This document shows positions 8,901-19,500 of a DNA stretch of 64,000 bases, one piece after another (the stretch's first letter is position 1; each line of letters begins with the position of its first letter). The stretch spans positions 3,534,001-3,598,000 of the forward strand of contig CBDBKI010000005.1 of the NCBI GenBank assembly GCA_965206615.1. Direction: 5' to 3'. The DNA is from VXNE01 sp965206615. Its GTDB lineage: Bacteria; Pseudomonadota; Gammaproteobacteria; Pseudomonadales; Azotimanducaceae. The notes beneath the pieces are model-generated. The model had not been told where the DNA came from, searched no databases, and worked only from the letters and a program-made list of their open reading frames with translations. The position numbers were made by a program, and so were the translations under genes.

Positions 8901-11900
8901 CGTCCGTCGGCGCGGCGCCCTCCGAGACCCGGTCCGGTCTCAGCGACAGCGACAGGCGCGTCGAGACCGCGTCGTTGTCCGCCAGCACCAGCTCCGCGGG
9001 AACCACGGTCAGCCCCGCGGTGTCGCCGGACACCGAGATCGTCTCTTCCCCTTCGGCGGTGGCATCGTTCGTGGGCCGTAGCGTGAACGTCACCGATCCG
9101 CCGGTGCGGTTTGCCGGAATGCTCAGTTCCAGCTCCCCGACGTCCGTGTAATCCGTGCCCTCGGCCGCCGTGTCCGACGCCGCGCCCACCGTCACCGCCA
9201 CCAGCGTATTCGTCGCGCGCGCGCTACCGTTCAGCGTGCCCGTGATGCGCACCGCGCGGCTCCCGGCCGCCTCGCCCACCTCGTCCGGGTCCAGCGTCAG
9301 CGCCACCTCCGTCGAGTCGACATCGTCGTCGTTCAATGTCAGGGTCGCCGCAGCCACGGCAAGCCCGCTCACACTGCCCTCCACCGTGATGAGTTCTACG
9401 CCTTCCGCGGCGTCGTCGTCCGTCGGCCTGAGCGTGAACGTCGCCTCGGCTCCCGTCTCGCCCGCGTCGATGGTCAACATCAGTACGCCAACCGTCTGGT
9501 AGTCCGTTCCCTCGACCGCCGAGTCGCCTCCGGAGCCGACCGTCACCGATACCTCCGTGTCCTCGGCCCGCGCGCCGGCGTTCAGCGATGCCGTCACCCG
9601 CACCGTCGCGGATGCTGCGTCCTCCCGCACCCGGGCCGGGTTCACCGCCAGGTCGACCCGGGTCGACCTGGCGTCGTCGTCGGTGATGGTGAGGGTGCGA
9701 TTGGCGAACGCCGCCCCGTCCCGCATCGCCGACAGCACGATCGTCTCGGCGTCGTCGTCGATCGCGTCGTCCAGACCGCGCACCGTCGTCGTAACGCTCG
9801 ATGTGTCCGTGCCCGTACCTGCCGGCAGGGTCAGCCGCTTCGCATCGATCTCGAAGTCCGAGTCCTCCGTTGCCGTGCCCGACAGATCCAGAGCGATGGT
9901 CTGCGTCGTCGGGAATGTCGAGCCCGTGCCGGTGCTCACCGTCGCGGTGGACGTCCCGCCCGTCTCGGCGACGGTCGCGGGATCGACCCCGAACGTCAGT
10001 GTGGGCTCGGCGTCGTCTTCGCCGATCTTCACGGTGATGTCCTGGCTCGACACCGACAGCCGGCCGGTCTTGCGCGACAGTCGCAGTCCGAGTACTTCCG
10101 TTCGCTCGTACACCCGGTCGTTGTACAGGTCCACCGACACCGACTTCTCGGCCGTTGCGCAGCCGCAGGTGCTGTCGTCCGAGAAATCCGCCGGCGCGAA
10201 CGAGATGTCCCGCGAATACCCGCCGTAGTCCCCGAACGTGCCGCTGCGCCGCCGGGTGGCGTAGTCCTCGTCCGCCTGCCGGGTGCCCGCGTTCTCGCGA
10301 GTGGCCAGTGTCACCACCACCGGGTCCGGGATGTCCTCGACCCGTACGCCGCGCGGCGTCGCAAGCTCCAGTGTCAGGCGCAGCGCGCCGTTGTCCTCGT
10401 CCACTGCGACCACGCCGGTTTCCAGCTCGGTCGCGCCGGAACCCGCCGCAAAGGCCGGAACGAAGGTGAAATCTTCGTCACGGATCGTCACCGTCGCTCG
10501 TGCGACGCTGCCCTCCGAGACCCGGTCGGGCAACAGCGTGCCGAAACTCAGCGCCACGCTTTCGCCCGGGTCCACGGCGCTGTCGTTCACGGCGCTCACC
10601 CGCACGGTCTTCGTCGTCTCGTTCGCCCCGAAAGACAGGCTCGAGGGCGAGATCGAGAAGTCGGCGCTGTCCGCACCGTCGGCGCCTTCGGCCTCGACGG
10701 GTATCGACAACCGGCGCTCGGCCACCGCGCTCAGCGTGACCGCCACATCGATGTGCCCGCCTTCGGCCGCCCGGTATTCGGCTTGCGAGAAGCTGACGGT
10801 CACCTCCGGATCGTCGTCGTCCTCAATGGTTATCGTCCAGCGGTCCCCGAACGCCACGCCGTTGTGCGTGGCAGAAATCACGACCGTCTCCTCGTCATCG
10901 TCGAGATCGTCGTCCACCCCGGTGAGCGTGGCGCTCACCGTCGAAGTGCTTGTGCCCATGCCGGCGGGAAGGGTCAGTGTCTTGCCGCTGATCGCGTAGT
11001 CCGAAACCTCCGTCGCCGTGCCTGCCACCGACAGCCGCACCGTCTGTGCGGTCTCGAACGTTGAGCCCGACCCCGTCCCCACGGTTACCGTTGCCGTTCC
11101 GCCGTCCTCGTCGATCTTCGAAGCGCTCACCGACAGTTCCAGCGAGGGCTCCGCGTCGTTGTCCGTGATGTCGATGGAGAGCCCGCCCGACGGTGCTACG
11201 GTCAAGCCGGAGACGGTCGTGGAACCGCGCACCGTCAGGCTCTCGTCCTGTTCGTCGATCCGGTCGTTGGCCGGCGTCAGGGTAAAGCGCGCCGTGGCGC
11301 TCGTCCGATAGGCCGGAATCGTCAGCGTCAGGTCGTCGACCGTCGTGTAGTCCGCCCCCTCCGTCGCCGTGTCGCCGGCCGCACCCACCTCGACCGTCAC
11401 GTCCGTCGCCGTCGGCCGTGCCGAGCGGTTCAGCGTGCCGGTCACGACGACGGTCTTCGCGCCGCCTTGCTCCGCCACCGAAACCGTATCCAGCGACAGA
11501 CCCACCTCGCTTGATACCGTCGATGCCGGCGTCTCGTTCGTGACCGCCTGGTCGTCGAACGACCCGACCTCGTTGCCCGCCGCGTCTGCCAGCGCGTTCC
11601 GCGACGGAGCCGTGTAGTCCAGCTCGATTCCGGTCTCGCCGTACAAAACCGGCAGATCGATCGTCAGTTGCGCTGCAGCCCCGCTGACCGACACACCGGA
11701 AACGGATCGGCTCATCCCTCCCGTTACCGTGAATGCCGAGGTCGACGTGTTCCTGGACGCCAGCGTGTCGTCGAAGGTGAGCGTGAGTGTCGCCCCGTTC
11801 GCCGTCGCCGGATTCGTCGTCACGAACGCAGGCGCACGCGTATCGACCGGGAAGGTGGCGCTTGCCGCTGCATTCGTATTCTCCGAGCCGTCCTTCGCCA

Positions 11901-14900
11901 CCCCGGCCGGGACCGTCACCTCCACATTGCCCTCAAAGTCAGCGGCCGGCGTCACGCGGAGCCTGTAGGTCGAACCGGAGCCGGAGAAGCTTGAGCCCGT
12001 CCCGTTGGTCACGGTGATCTCGTTCGCCATGAGGTCCGTCACGGACTCCGAAAACGTGATCGTCACCGTGAACGGGTCCTTTGTCGGGTGGGTCGCGCCG
12101 CTTGCGATGGACTCGATCGTCGGCGGCGTAGAATCCGTCGCGACAACCGTAACCTCCTCCATCGCACTGCGCGACGCCACGCCCCCGCCCACATGGACGA
12201 CGACCTGATACGTATACGTCCTGCCTACAGTTACGTCGCTATCCGTGTAGGCAAGCTCCGTGAGACCGTTAGCCACTGACTTCACATCGGCGCCATCCTC
12301 GCGATGGACGGAGTAGGTCACCACCGGCTGGGGATTCCAGGCGCTCAGGTCCACTCCCGTCCAGGACAGATGCGAGCGACTCGAATCGCTTGTTCCCGTC
12401 AAGATCGGACCGGCCCTGATCTGATAGCCGAATTCGGGCCAGGTCTCAGTGCCATCAAACCCGAGGTCGGCCTTTAGCGCAGGATATTGAGCATTGGTGC
12501 CAAGGTGCCAAGGGGCAGCGCCTAGATATGCATGGTCCCAATTTTCGTAGATGTGCCCGAAAAACGTGAGCAACTGCAGATTCAGTGTAGTCTGGCCGAC
12601 GCCGAAGGTGCCGGTCGGCACTCCCGACGTGTCCGTGTCCCAATAGCTGTCGGCTATGGTCGCAGAATCGCCCACGGAGTTGCCGACAAGTCCTCCGACG
12701 TTCGTGTCGCCCGACACGCGACCTGTGGAGTAGCTTACTGCGATTTCGTGTTCGTTGTATCCGACCAAACCGCCAACTGCAATGGTTCCCGATACGCTGC
12801 CGGTGGCGTAGCTCGAATCGACGACAAGGCGGTTCAGACCGGCCAAGCCGCCGACTTTGCTGGTTCCCGACACGCTCCCGGTGGCGTAGCTCGCCAAGAC
12901 GAGATTTGCGTTCCAGCCGACCAAACCGCCTACCACAATCCCACCGGATACTTTGGCCGTCGAATAACAGTCAGTCATGACCGCATCGTTGACCCCGACC
13001 AAACCGCCGACCCAGACTTCACCGGATACGCTTCCAGAGACGTGGTTCGCTGTGACGTTGCTGTGCGTCTCGGCTGTACCGGCCAAGCCGCCCACTCGCT
13101 GGCTACCCGTGACATCGACGTGGATCAGGCCCGTATTGCGGATACTGGGTTGTCGCGTGGCGAGGGTGGCAGTCGAGAAGTCGACGTTGCCGAATAAACC
13201 AACATAATCGCTGCTTGGCCGCTTGATGAACAGGTTCCGAATGGTGTGTCCGTTTCCCTCAAAGACCGTACCGAATGGATTTGTCCGCCCACCGATCGGT
13301 TCCCAACCCTGACCTCGGTGCCAGTATGTGTCGCCCGAATCGGCGAGGCCATTCTCATTGGTATCGAGGTCGAGGTCCGCTTCCAGTTCGTACCCAAGGC
13401 AATGGCCGGCACAGGTTAGCCGTGCGTTTGCATCCGGGAAAGCGTCGGGAAACGCCGCCCGATACGCCGCCGCACCGCTTGAGTCAGGATCGCCATCGCC
13501 ATCAAGGTCGTACCGAACCGCGTCGAGCTGGGCGAGATTCTCTATCTCGATCAGCCCGTCCGCATCGGTGTCGTACACTGGGGCCAACGTCTCGTTCGTC
13601 GCAGTCGTCGAAGGAACGTCTGGCGCCTCGTTGCCCGACGGATCCCGGATGGGCGTCGTGGACTGCGACGATGCATAGCTCACCGTCACCGCCTCTCCCG
13701 TGGACGCCGGTGACGCCAGTGCCAAGACAACGCGGCTTTGTCTCACGTCGACCTCGGCGACGGGTCGATCGACGCCCGCCACCGTGACCGTGAAATCGGA
13801 ACGCGGCGGCGTCGAATTGGCGTCCAGCGTTTCGTTGAATGTCAGGGTCAACTCGTCGTAATTCACCATCGCACTCAGGAACGCTGGCTTGACGGAGTCG
13901 ACTCGGTGATCCTCATCGTCCGACAACGCGCCGTGGGTGAGGTCCGCATTCTCCATCGCGCTATCCCTGATCGTGCCACCGTTCAGGGCCAGGCTGTTGG
14001 CATCGATGCTTACGCCGTTGGCATCGGTCTCGTCGTCTACCACCGCATACGAGAACCTCAACACCTCCCCCACGACACTCCGAAACACGGCGTGGCGAGT
14101 ATCCGTCCCGACCGTCAGGCCAACCTGCGGCTGCCCCGTTACCTCTACATGCCTGTCGAACCACACCGTAACCTCGATCTCGTCGTCCTTCGCGTAGGCT
14201 ATCTCCGTGTCCGAGGTCAATTCGATCTTGGCAACGCCCGGTGTTCCGGTTGCCACGTCGTTGTCGGCGAGCGTCACGGTGGCAGCAACCGGGGTCCCTT
14301 CGGTCACACCCCGGGGAAGCGCGTCGCCAAAGGAGAGCGTTACGGTTTCGCCGTCGTCGTCGGCCCCGTCGTCGACCGCCGTCACCCTGAAGGTCTGCGT
14401 CGTTGCGCTCGCGAAGAACGTGACGTACTCCGGGGCGTCGAAATCGTGCTTCGACGCGGAAGTAGCGCCCGCCGCCTCGATTGGAACATTGATCGGGCGA
14501 GTAGGCGCCATGCTCAGACGCACCGTTACTGTCGCCGCCGCCCCGCCCTCGTTTGCCGTGTATTGCTCGGCGTCGAAGGTCACCGTGGTGGCCGGCGCAC
14601 TCCGGTAGCCGGCCACGATACTACCCGTCTGACCGAGTGTGCGAACCGCATCTGCAGGCCCGTCAAAATCGGTCGAATGCTCCTCGCCAGGCACTCCCAT
14701 CGCATGGCCCCCCGGGCCGGGATAGATCTGGTTCGGATTCGAAAACCGAAACAACCAGGTACAGGAAAAGCCCCCCACTGCCGAACATTGCTGGTTGTAG
14801 GCCATGATCGTTCGCCAGCGGGTGGATGCCGCGGCGCCGTCGTCGAAGGCACGCTGGTTCACATAGCCATGAGCATAGGGAAAAATCGGAGGGACAGGAT

Positions 14901-15492
14901 TGTCGGCACCGTCCTTATGCACCTCGTAACGGTCGTGCCCAAGGCCCATGAGGTGACCCAATTCGTGGGCGAACAGGCTACCGCCACCCCCCCAGCCGGC
15001 GATGGCAATAGTACAGTGCGTGTCTCCGGAGACCGCTGTGAGCTGGCACGCGACCCCGCTACTCCCCGAGTGCATCAGGACAATCAGATCCGCGGCCACC
15101 TGGTCGCGGTCGTAATGCACCTCGTCCAAAAAGCCATCTGACGCAGTCAGTCCATCGAAAAAGCCAAGGGTGTCATGGTGCATCGTCTGCGTTGCCTCGG
15201 TTACCAACACCAGCGAGACCCTCAGATTTACGCCTCCGTCCCTGTATGCCTGGTTGGTTTGCGCAATCATGGCGTCGATGTCGGCCTTGACCATATCGAT
15301 TCCGCCCGCCGCTTCCCGTGCGGAGGTTGAGTAGTAGACAGCGATGTCGACTACGGTTGGTTCGGTCATCGGCTGTGCGTGGACGATCACGATACCGCTC
15401 AGCATGGACTGGATGACAACGATCGGCAGCAGGACGAGGCGGAGTCGACGAAAAATACCGCCGGTCGAAGAAAGTTGGGGATCGGATATCAC
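5974..15492 (-). CDS. Giant exported metallopeptidase with Calx-beta/LRR scaffold (giant 1)
   Basis: This 3172-residue protein is probably secreted or surface-held. A signal peptide lies at residues ~17-40 (hydrophobic, ending VHAQ). Residues ~45-300 form a reprolysin-like zinc metallopeptidase with HELGHLMGLGHD at 176-187 (H176, E177, H180, H186) and the Met-turn TIMAY at 228-232. Then come a Calx-beta-like unit, a SwmB-like segment, an EF-hand-like DTDADG, GLUG repeats (~760-950), Ig-like domains, a long Calx-beta-like series (~1330-2615), a Gly/Ser linker (~2620-2650), a cadherin-like domain, another Calx-beta, two LRRs (~2880-2920), a second cadherin-like domain and a tail with GWRRVLLE. 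The peptidase has no propeptide of its own, but a propeptide-like protein is encoded upstream. No RTX nonapeptides were seen. Confidence 0.88.
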   Translation of the reverse strand: MISDPQLSSTGGIFRRLRLVLLPIVVIQSMLSGIVIVHAQPMTEPTVVDIAVYYSTSAREAAGGIDMVKADIDAMIAQTNQAYRDGGVNLRVSLVLVTEATQTMHHDTLGFFDGLTASDGFLDEVHYDRDQVAADLIVLMHSGSSGVACQLTAVSGDTHCTIAIAGWGGGGSLFAHELGHLMGLGHDRYEVHKDGADNPVPPIFPYAHGYVNQRAFDDGAAASTRWRTIMAYNQQCSAVGGFSCTWLFRFSNPNQIYPGPGGHAMGVPGEEHSTDFDGPADAVRTLGQTGSIVAGYRSAPATTVTFDAEQYTANEGGAAATVTVRLSMAPTRPINVPIEAAGATSASKHDFDAPEYVTFFASATTQTFRVTAVDDGADDDGETVTLSFGDALPRGVTEGTPVAATVTLADNDVATGTPGVAKIELTSDTEIAYAKDDEIEVTVWFDRHVEVTGQPQVGLTVGTDTRHAVFRSVVGEVLRFSYAVVDDETDANGVSIDANSLALNGGTIRDSAMENADLTHGALSDDEDHRVDSVKPAFLSAMVNYDELTLTFNETLDANSTPPRSDFTVTVAGVDRPVAEVDVRQSRVVLALASPASTGEAVTVSYASSQSTTPIRDPSGNEAPDVPSTTATNETLAPVYDTDADGLIEIENLAQLDAVRYDLDGDGDPDSSGAAAYRAAFPDAFPDANARLTCAGHCLGYELEADLDLDTNENGLADSGDTYWHRGQGWEPIGGRTNPFGTVFEGNGHTIRNLFIKRPSSDYVGLFGNVDFSTATLATRQPSIRNTGLIHVDVTGSQRVGGLAGTAETHSNVTANHVSGSVSGEVWVGGLVGVNDAVMTDCYSTAKVSGGIVVGGLVGWNANLVLASYATGSVSGTSKVGGLAGLNRLVVDSSYATGSVSGTIAVGGLVGYNEHEIAVSYSTGRVSGDTNVGGLVGNSVGDSATIADSYWDTDTSGVPTGTFGVGQTTLNLQLLTFFGHIYENWDHAYLGAAPWHLGTNAQYPALKADLGFDGTETWPEFGYQIRAGPILTGTSDSSRSHLSWTGVDLSAWNPQPVVTYSVHREDGADVKSVANGLTELAYTDSDVTVGRTYTYQVVVHVGGGVASRSAMEEVTVVATDSTPPTIESIASGATHPTKDPFTVTITFSESVTDLMANEITVTNGTGSSFSGSGSTYRLRVTPAADFEGNVEVTVPAGVAKDGSENTNAAASATFPVDTRAPAFVTTNPATANGATLTLTFDDTLASRNTSTSAFTVTGGMSRSVSGVSVSGAAAQLTIDLPVLYGETGIELDYTAPSRNALADAAGNEVGSFDDQAVTNETPASTVSSEVGLSLDTVSVAEQGGAKTVVVTGTLNRSARPTATDVTVEVGAAGDTATEGADYTTVDDLTLTIPAYRTSATARFTLTPANDRIDEQDESLTVRGSTTVSGLTVAPSGGLSIDITDNDAEPSLELSVSASKIDEDGGTATVTVGTGSGSTFETAQTVRLSVAGTATEVSDYAISGKTLTLPAGMGTSTSTVSATLTGVDDDLDDDEETVVISATHNGVAFGDRWTITIEDDDDPEVTVSFSQAEYRAAEGGHIDVAVTLSAVAERRLSIPVEAEGADGADSADFSISPSSLSFGANETTKTVRVSAVNDSAVDPGESVALSFGTLLPDRVSEGSVARATVTIRDEDFTFVPAFAAGSGATELETGVVAVDEDNGALRLTLELATPRGVRVEDIPDPVVVTLATRENAGTRQADEDYATRRRSGTFGDYGGYSRDISFAPADFSDDSTCGCATAEKSVSVDLYNDRVYERTEVLGLRLSRKTGRLSVSSQDITVKIGEDDAEPTLTFGVDPATVAETGGTSTATVSTGTGSTFPTTQTIALDLSGTATEDSDFEIDAKRLTLPAGTGTDTSSVTTTVRGLDDAIDDDAETIVLSAMRDGAAFANRTLTITDDDARSTRVDLAVNPARVREDAASATVRVTASLNAGARAEDTEVSVTVGSGGDSAVEGTDYQTVGVLMLTIDAGETGAEATFTLRPTDDDAAEGVELITVEGSVSGLAVAAATLTLNDDDVDSTEVALTLDPDEVGEAAGSRAVRITGTLNGSARATNTLVAVTVGAASDTAAEGTDYTDVGELELSIPANRTGGSVTFTLRPTNDATAEGEETISVSGDTAGLTVVPAELVLADNDAVSTRLSLSLRPDRVSEGAAPTDVTVTGTLEAGARETETLVTLTVGARADSAVSDTDYVAVSNRTLTIPANETRAETTFTLTPEDDAIAEGAESITVDGSTSGPTVAAAALTLSDNDTASRVVMLAVDPHSVREDTPEQVTVTTSLDAAARVEDTTVRLTVGAAGDTAVPGTDYRRVDDRELTISAGETSATATFFLEPLDNESADGARALRVTGRTPAADLRVEPAAGARIELEDDDIPALLVMPAELTVTEAGSADYRVALQTAPTADVTVAIRGVSGDLSLNRTSLVFAPGEFDVAQTVSVTAADDDDSRQDADVTLTHRASGAAEYRGLRTDLVVSIRENDPSLVFSGSRLTVAEGQTATYTVALATLPTANVTVQVTGVSGDVSVDNDRLVFGPGDWEDAQTIIVEAAEDDDSSTDPAVTLTHQASGGGYDGISGTVRVTITENDGGGTSGGGSGGGSGGGGGSANRPPVVTDPIGAQVLELGGSVRIDATEYFRDPEDRTMTFEGESADVSVATVAVDGSVVTVEGIAHGVTTVTVTAVDHRRLRVSQSFEVSVGYEVSFASAEVSAPEGGTAMLRVALNRPREAATTVRYVLGVDVDPATPDADAADHDGMDGEVTIATGATEADIGIAIRDDTDIEPPRESFTVTLQATEAQLQDFGLGIATVRVTVQEGVCDRTRQVRNALRRSLPCAAVSETDLAVRTELDLTNRDMGALQADDLSGLSGLTVLDLSGNALTSLPEGMFDGLGSLGEVQLQDNPGAPFTLQMELVRRDRALSSPGPASIVARVREGAPFAMRAALSAVNGTLSPATALVPAGMTAGAPIAVTQDAAGATRVTAATAAMPDTRCGVLGMYPCFQGMTTTASGTLVLFKAPPEVKERPSRTTLSAESDAARIDLSALFAASDGGGLSYFVGSSDPTLASATVDGDTLTLVSNEDGREGTVTITVTATDDDGLTVTLTFAVTVESMPRGLLRGWRRVLLELAMERSAAEVE

Positions 15493-15545
15493 GCGTGCGG
15501 ATCGCTATCTGGATCTGCTTGTTGTCTCTGTCGTAGGCGATCAAT

Positions 15546-15713
15546 TTAAGGCGGCGACAAGAACGCCTCGGGAAGATTGCGTGCCTCGTGACCGAATGCC
15601 GGTAGCTTCGGAGCCCAATGCTGCGAGCCGCCGCAGCCTCCGTAGCGATCAAACTCGGGACTTGATTGGCGAAGTAGGCTCAGGGATTTGGTCCGCTTGT
15701 GCCGCACGTTCAT
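15546..15713 (-). pseudogene. Possible IS110-type transposase fragment
   Basis: A 55-residue reading frame with a good GAGGCGAGGAG site before its ATG lies in the 300-bp gap between giant 1 and its propeptide-like companion. The piece GGCGGSQHWAPKLPAFGHEARNLP resembles the N-terminal segment of IS110-family transposases (usual form EACASAHYWARKLRALGHEVRLMPP). The rest of a transposase is absent. If the match is real, a small insertion has separated the companion gene from the peptidase gene. It could also be a chance frame. Confidence 0.35.
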
Positions 15714-15795
15714 CTCCTCGCCTGTCTCGGTTTCGTACGGCGCCAAAGTAGGCGGCGTCCATTCCATCCACTTCAAATCAGATCTGAATCAGTTT

Positions 15796-16341
15796 TCAGT
15801 CTGGGCCGGGACCTTCGGTCTGACAGTCGAACGGGATCCTGGATTCGTCCATTTCGACGATGGCCAACACATCCTTGCCCAGCGAGCGAAGCCGGTAGGT
15901 GCCACTGATCGTCCGAACGGTGCCCACGACCGTTTCGCCGTTGATCACCAGCGTCACACTGCCCGGCGGGTCGTCCACAAGGTGGCCCGAGAGGGAATAG
16001 CCCCCGGAGAAAGTCGGTGCTGTCCGTTCGATGAAGCTGTCGACCGACACGTCATCGAACAAGTTCAGGCGCACAGCAGTTGGCTCGGATCCGCCCGCGA
16101 GGGCCGCCCGTACACGGTCTAGCGCGCCAGAATCAATTGATGCAACCCGGCTTCGCTTGGCAATTCCGTCGAAAGGCGTGGGCTGTGGCTGCGACGGCAT
16201 CGTTAGCCGTGGGTCAACCGAGTCAAACAAGCCCTGTGGTGGAGGCTCGATCGCTACGGCAACGGATGTCGTGACAATCGCGGAAGCGACCACCGCGGCA
16301 AACGCCAGGATTGCGGTCAAGGTACGGTTCACCTTCTCCAT
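15796..16341 (-). CDS. Exported propeptide-like protein, companion 1
   Basis: This is a 181-residue protein with a signal peptide (residues ~7-30, ending VAVA) and an AGGGAG site before the ATG. The C-terminal ~95 residues read NLFDDV, then PTFSGGYSLSG, PPGSVTLVINGETVVGTVRT, TYRLRS and a final IPFDC. This pattern is the one found at the N-terminus of secreted bacterial metallopeptidase precursors, where it acts as inhibitor or chaperone. Here it is a separate gene, about 300 bp upstream of the metallopeptidase giant. The conserved single Cys near the end could act as a zinc-binding cysteine switch (inference). Two relatives precede giants 2 and 4. Confidence 0.75.
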   Translation of the reverse strand: MEKVNRTLTAILAFAAVVASAIVTTSVAVAIEPPPQGLFDSVDPRLTMPSQPQPTPFDGIAKRSRVASIDSGALDRVRAALAGGSEPTAVRLNLFDDVSVDSFIERTAPTFSGGYSLSGHLVDDPPGSVTLVINGETVVGTVRTISGTYRLRSLGKDVLAIVEMDESRIPFDCQTEGPGPD

Positions 16342-16532
16342 GTGCGATCTCCCTTTGACATCGTCGCCAGTGCGCTACAACCAAAATCCCGCGAACGCTG
16401 ATCGTCAACGTCGCACGTTCCTCATTCTCACAATCTGCGCCACACGATACCCATTGGGCCTGCTGCGAGCCAATTCCAAAGCAGGTGAGCCAACGCGATA
16501 TGCCTCCCTTCACTCGTCTCTTTGCCGTGCCG

Positions 16533-19500
16533 TCACTCGACCTCGGTGCCCCTCCGCTCCATGGCCTGCTCCAGCAGTACCCGGCGCCAGCCGCGCAGCA
16601 GGCCGCGCGGCATTGACTCGACGGTCACCGCAAAGGTCAGTGTGACCGTCAGACCGTCGTCATCGGTCGCAGTCACCGTGATCGTCACCGTGCCTTCGCG
16701 GCCGTCCTCGTTCGAAGCCAGGGTCAGCGTGTCGCCGTCGACGGTCGCGCTGGCCAACCCCGGATCGCTTGATCCCGCAAAATAGGTGAGCGCGCCCCCA
16801 TCGGACGCCGCGAACAGCGCGGACAGGTCGATGCGCGCTGCGTCGCCGTCCGCGGCCAAGGCGGTGCGCGACGGCGTGTCCGTCACCTCCGGAGGGGCCT
16901 TGAACAGCACCAGGGGCCCGCCTGCCGTGGTGGTAATCCCCTGGTAGCACGGGTAGGTGCCCAGCACTCCGCAGCGAGTGTCCGGGATGGCCGGCGCCGC
17001 GGCGGTGACCCGCGTCGCGCCGGCCGCGTCCTGCGTTACGGCTATGGGAGCGCCGGCGGTCATACCTACGGGTACGAGGGCGGTAGCCGGCGTCAGCGTC
17101 CCGTTGACCGCTGACAGCGCCGCGCGCATCGCGAACGGCGCGCCTTCCCGCACGCGCGCCACGACCCTCGCCGGGCCCGGTGACGACAGCGCACGGTCCC
17201 TGCGCACAAGCTCCATCTGCAGCGTGAACGGCGCGCCGGGGTTGTCCTGCAGCTGTACTTCACCGAGCGACCCAAGTCCGTCGAACATGCCCTCTGGCAA
17301 GGACGTCAAGGCGTTGCCCGACAGGTCCAGCACGGTCAGACCGGAGAGGCCCGACAGGTCGTCGGCCTGCAGGGCCCCCATATCCCTGTTCGTGAGATCC
17401 AACTCCGTGCGCACCGCCAGGTCCGTCCCGGACACCGCTGCACACGGCAGCGATCTGCGCAGCGCGTTGCGCACTTGTCGGGTGCGGTCGCATACCCCCT
17501 CTTGAACGGTCACACGCACCGTGGCAATGCCTAACCCGAAGTCCTGCAGCTGGGCTTCGGTCGCCTGCAGGGTCACGGTAAAGCTCTCGCGTGGCGGCTC
17601 GATGTCCGTGTCGTCGCGAATCGCTATGCCGATGTCCGCCTCCGTGGCGCCCGGCGCGATCGTGACCTCGCCGTCCATGCCGTCGTGGTCGGCGGCGTCC
17701 GCGTCGGGGGTGGCGGGATCGCCGTCCACGCCGAGGACGTAACGGACGGTTGTCGCCACGTCGCGCGGCCGGTTGAGTACGACCCTGAGCATCGGTGTAC
17801 CGCCCTCGGGCGCCGACACCTGGGCACTCCCGAACGACACCTGGTATCCGACCGACACTTCGAAGCTCTGGCTCACGCGCAGGCGCCGATGGTCCACGGC
17901 CGTCACCGTGACCGTCGTGACGCCATGCGCGACGCCCTCGACCGTCACGATGCTGCCGTCCACCTCCACGGTCGCCACCGACACGTCGGCCGACTCCGCT
18001 TCGAAGGTCATGGTGCGGTTGTCGGGATCGCGGAAGTGCTCTGCCGCGTCTATGCGGACGCTGCCTTCCAGCTCCAGGACCTGCGCCTCGATCGGGTCCG
18101 TCACCACAGGTGGCCGGTTGGCGGAGCCACCGCCGCCTCCTCCACTTCCGCCCCCGGAACCACCTCCGGTGGTACCGCCGCCGTCGTTCTCCCTGATCGT
18201 CACCCGGACCGTGCCGGAGATCCCGTCGTATCCCCCGCCCGACGCCTGGTGCGTCAGCGTCACCGCCGGATCCGTCGAACTGTCGTCGTCCTCGGCCGCT
18301 TCGACGATGATCGTCTGCGCGTCTTCCCAGTCCCCCGGCCCGAACACCAGCCGGGTCTTGTCCAGGCTCACATCCCCGGATACTCCGGTAACCTGCACCG
18401 TCACATCGGCCGTGGGGACAGTTGCCAACGCGACCGTGTACGTGGCCGTCTGTCCTTCGCGCACGTCAAGCGCCGAGCCGCTGAACACCAGGCTCGGGTC
18501 GTTCTCCCGGATCGACACCACCAGATCCGTACGCAACCGCCGATACTCGGCCGCACCCGACGCGCGGTGCGTCAGCGTCACGTCGGGGTCCTGCCTGCTG
18601 TCGTCGTCGTCCGCCGCCGTCACCTCCACGGGCTGCGGGTCCTGCCAGTCCGCCTGGGTGAACACGAGACTGGTCTTGTCGAGACTCAGGTCGCCCGATA
18701 CGCCTCCAATCGTCACCGTCACGTCAGCCGTAGGCCGCGTCTGCAGTTCCACCGTGTAGACCTCGGACGCAGCCTCGACCACGGTCAACACTTCCGGTAC
18801 CACCCGCACCGCCGGATTGTCGTCGTCCTCCAATGCCACTTTGGCGCCCGTTGCGGGTTCGATCCGCAGTTCCGCCACCGTGGTCGATCCGGTCACCGAC
18901 AACGTCCTCGCACCATCGCTCGAGTCGTTATCGACCGGCTCCAGCCGGAACGCTGCCGTGCCGCTGGTCTCGCCCGCCAAGATCGTCAGCGTCCGCTCCG
19001 ACACTCGCTCGTAGTCCGTACCGGGCACTGCCGTGTCGGCCGCCGCACCCACGGTTAGTCGCACCTCCGTGACCTCGGCGCGCGCCCCGGCGTTCAACGA
19101 CGCGGTCACCGTCACGTTCTCGGGTGTGTCCTCGGAGACCGAGTCCGGATCCACAGAGAGCGTCACGACGCGTGACGCCGTGTCGTTGTCCGACAGTGTC
19201 AGGGTGGCCGGCTCCACCGTCAGGCCGCTCACCTGGCCGGTCACGGAGATCGTCTCCGCACCTTCGGCAATCGCATCGTTCTCTGGACTCAGCGTGAACA
19301 TCGCCTGTCCGGTGGTCTCGTTCGCCGGCACCGTGATCTGCAGCGTCGACACGTTGGCGTAGTCCAGACCTTCCGTCGCGGAATCGGTGGCTGCGCCCAC
19401 CGTCACGGTCACCACCGAAGCCGACGTGCGCGCCCCGGCATCGAGCGAACCCGTCACCACCACATCGGTGGGCACCGCCCCTTCCGATACCGTTGACGGG

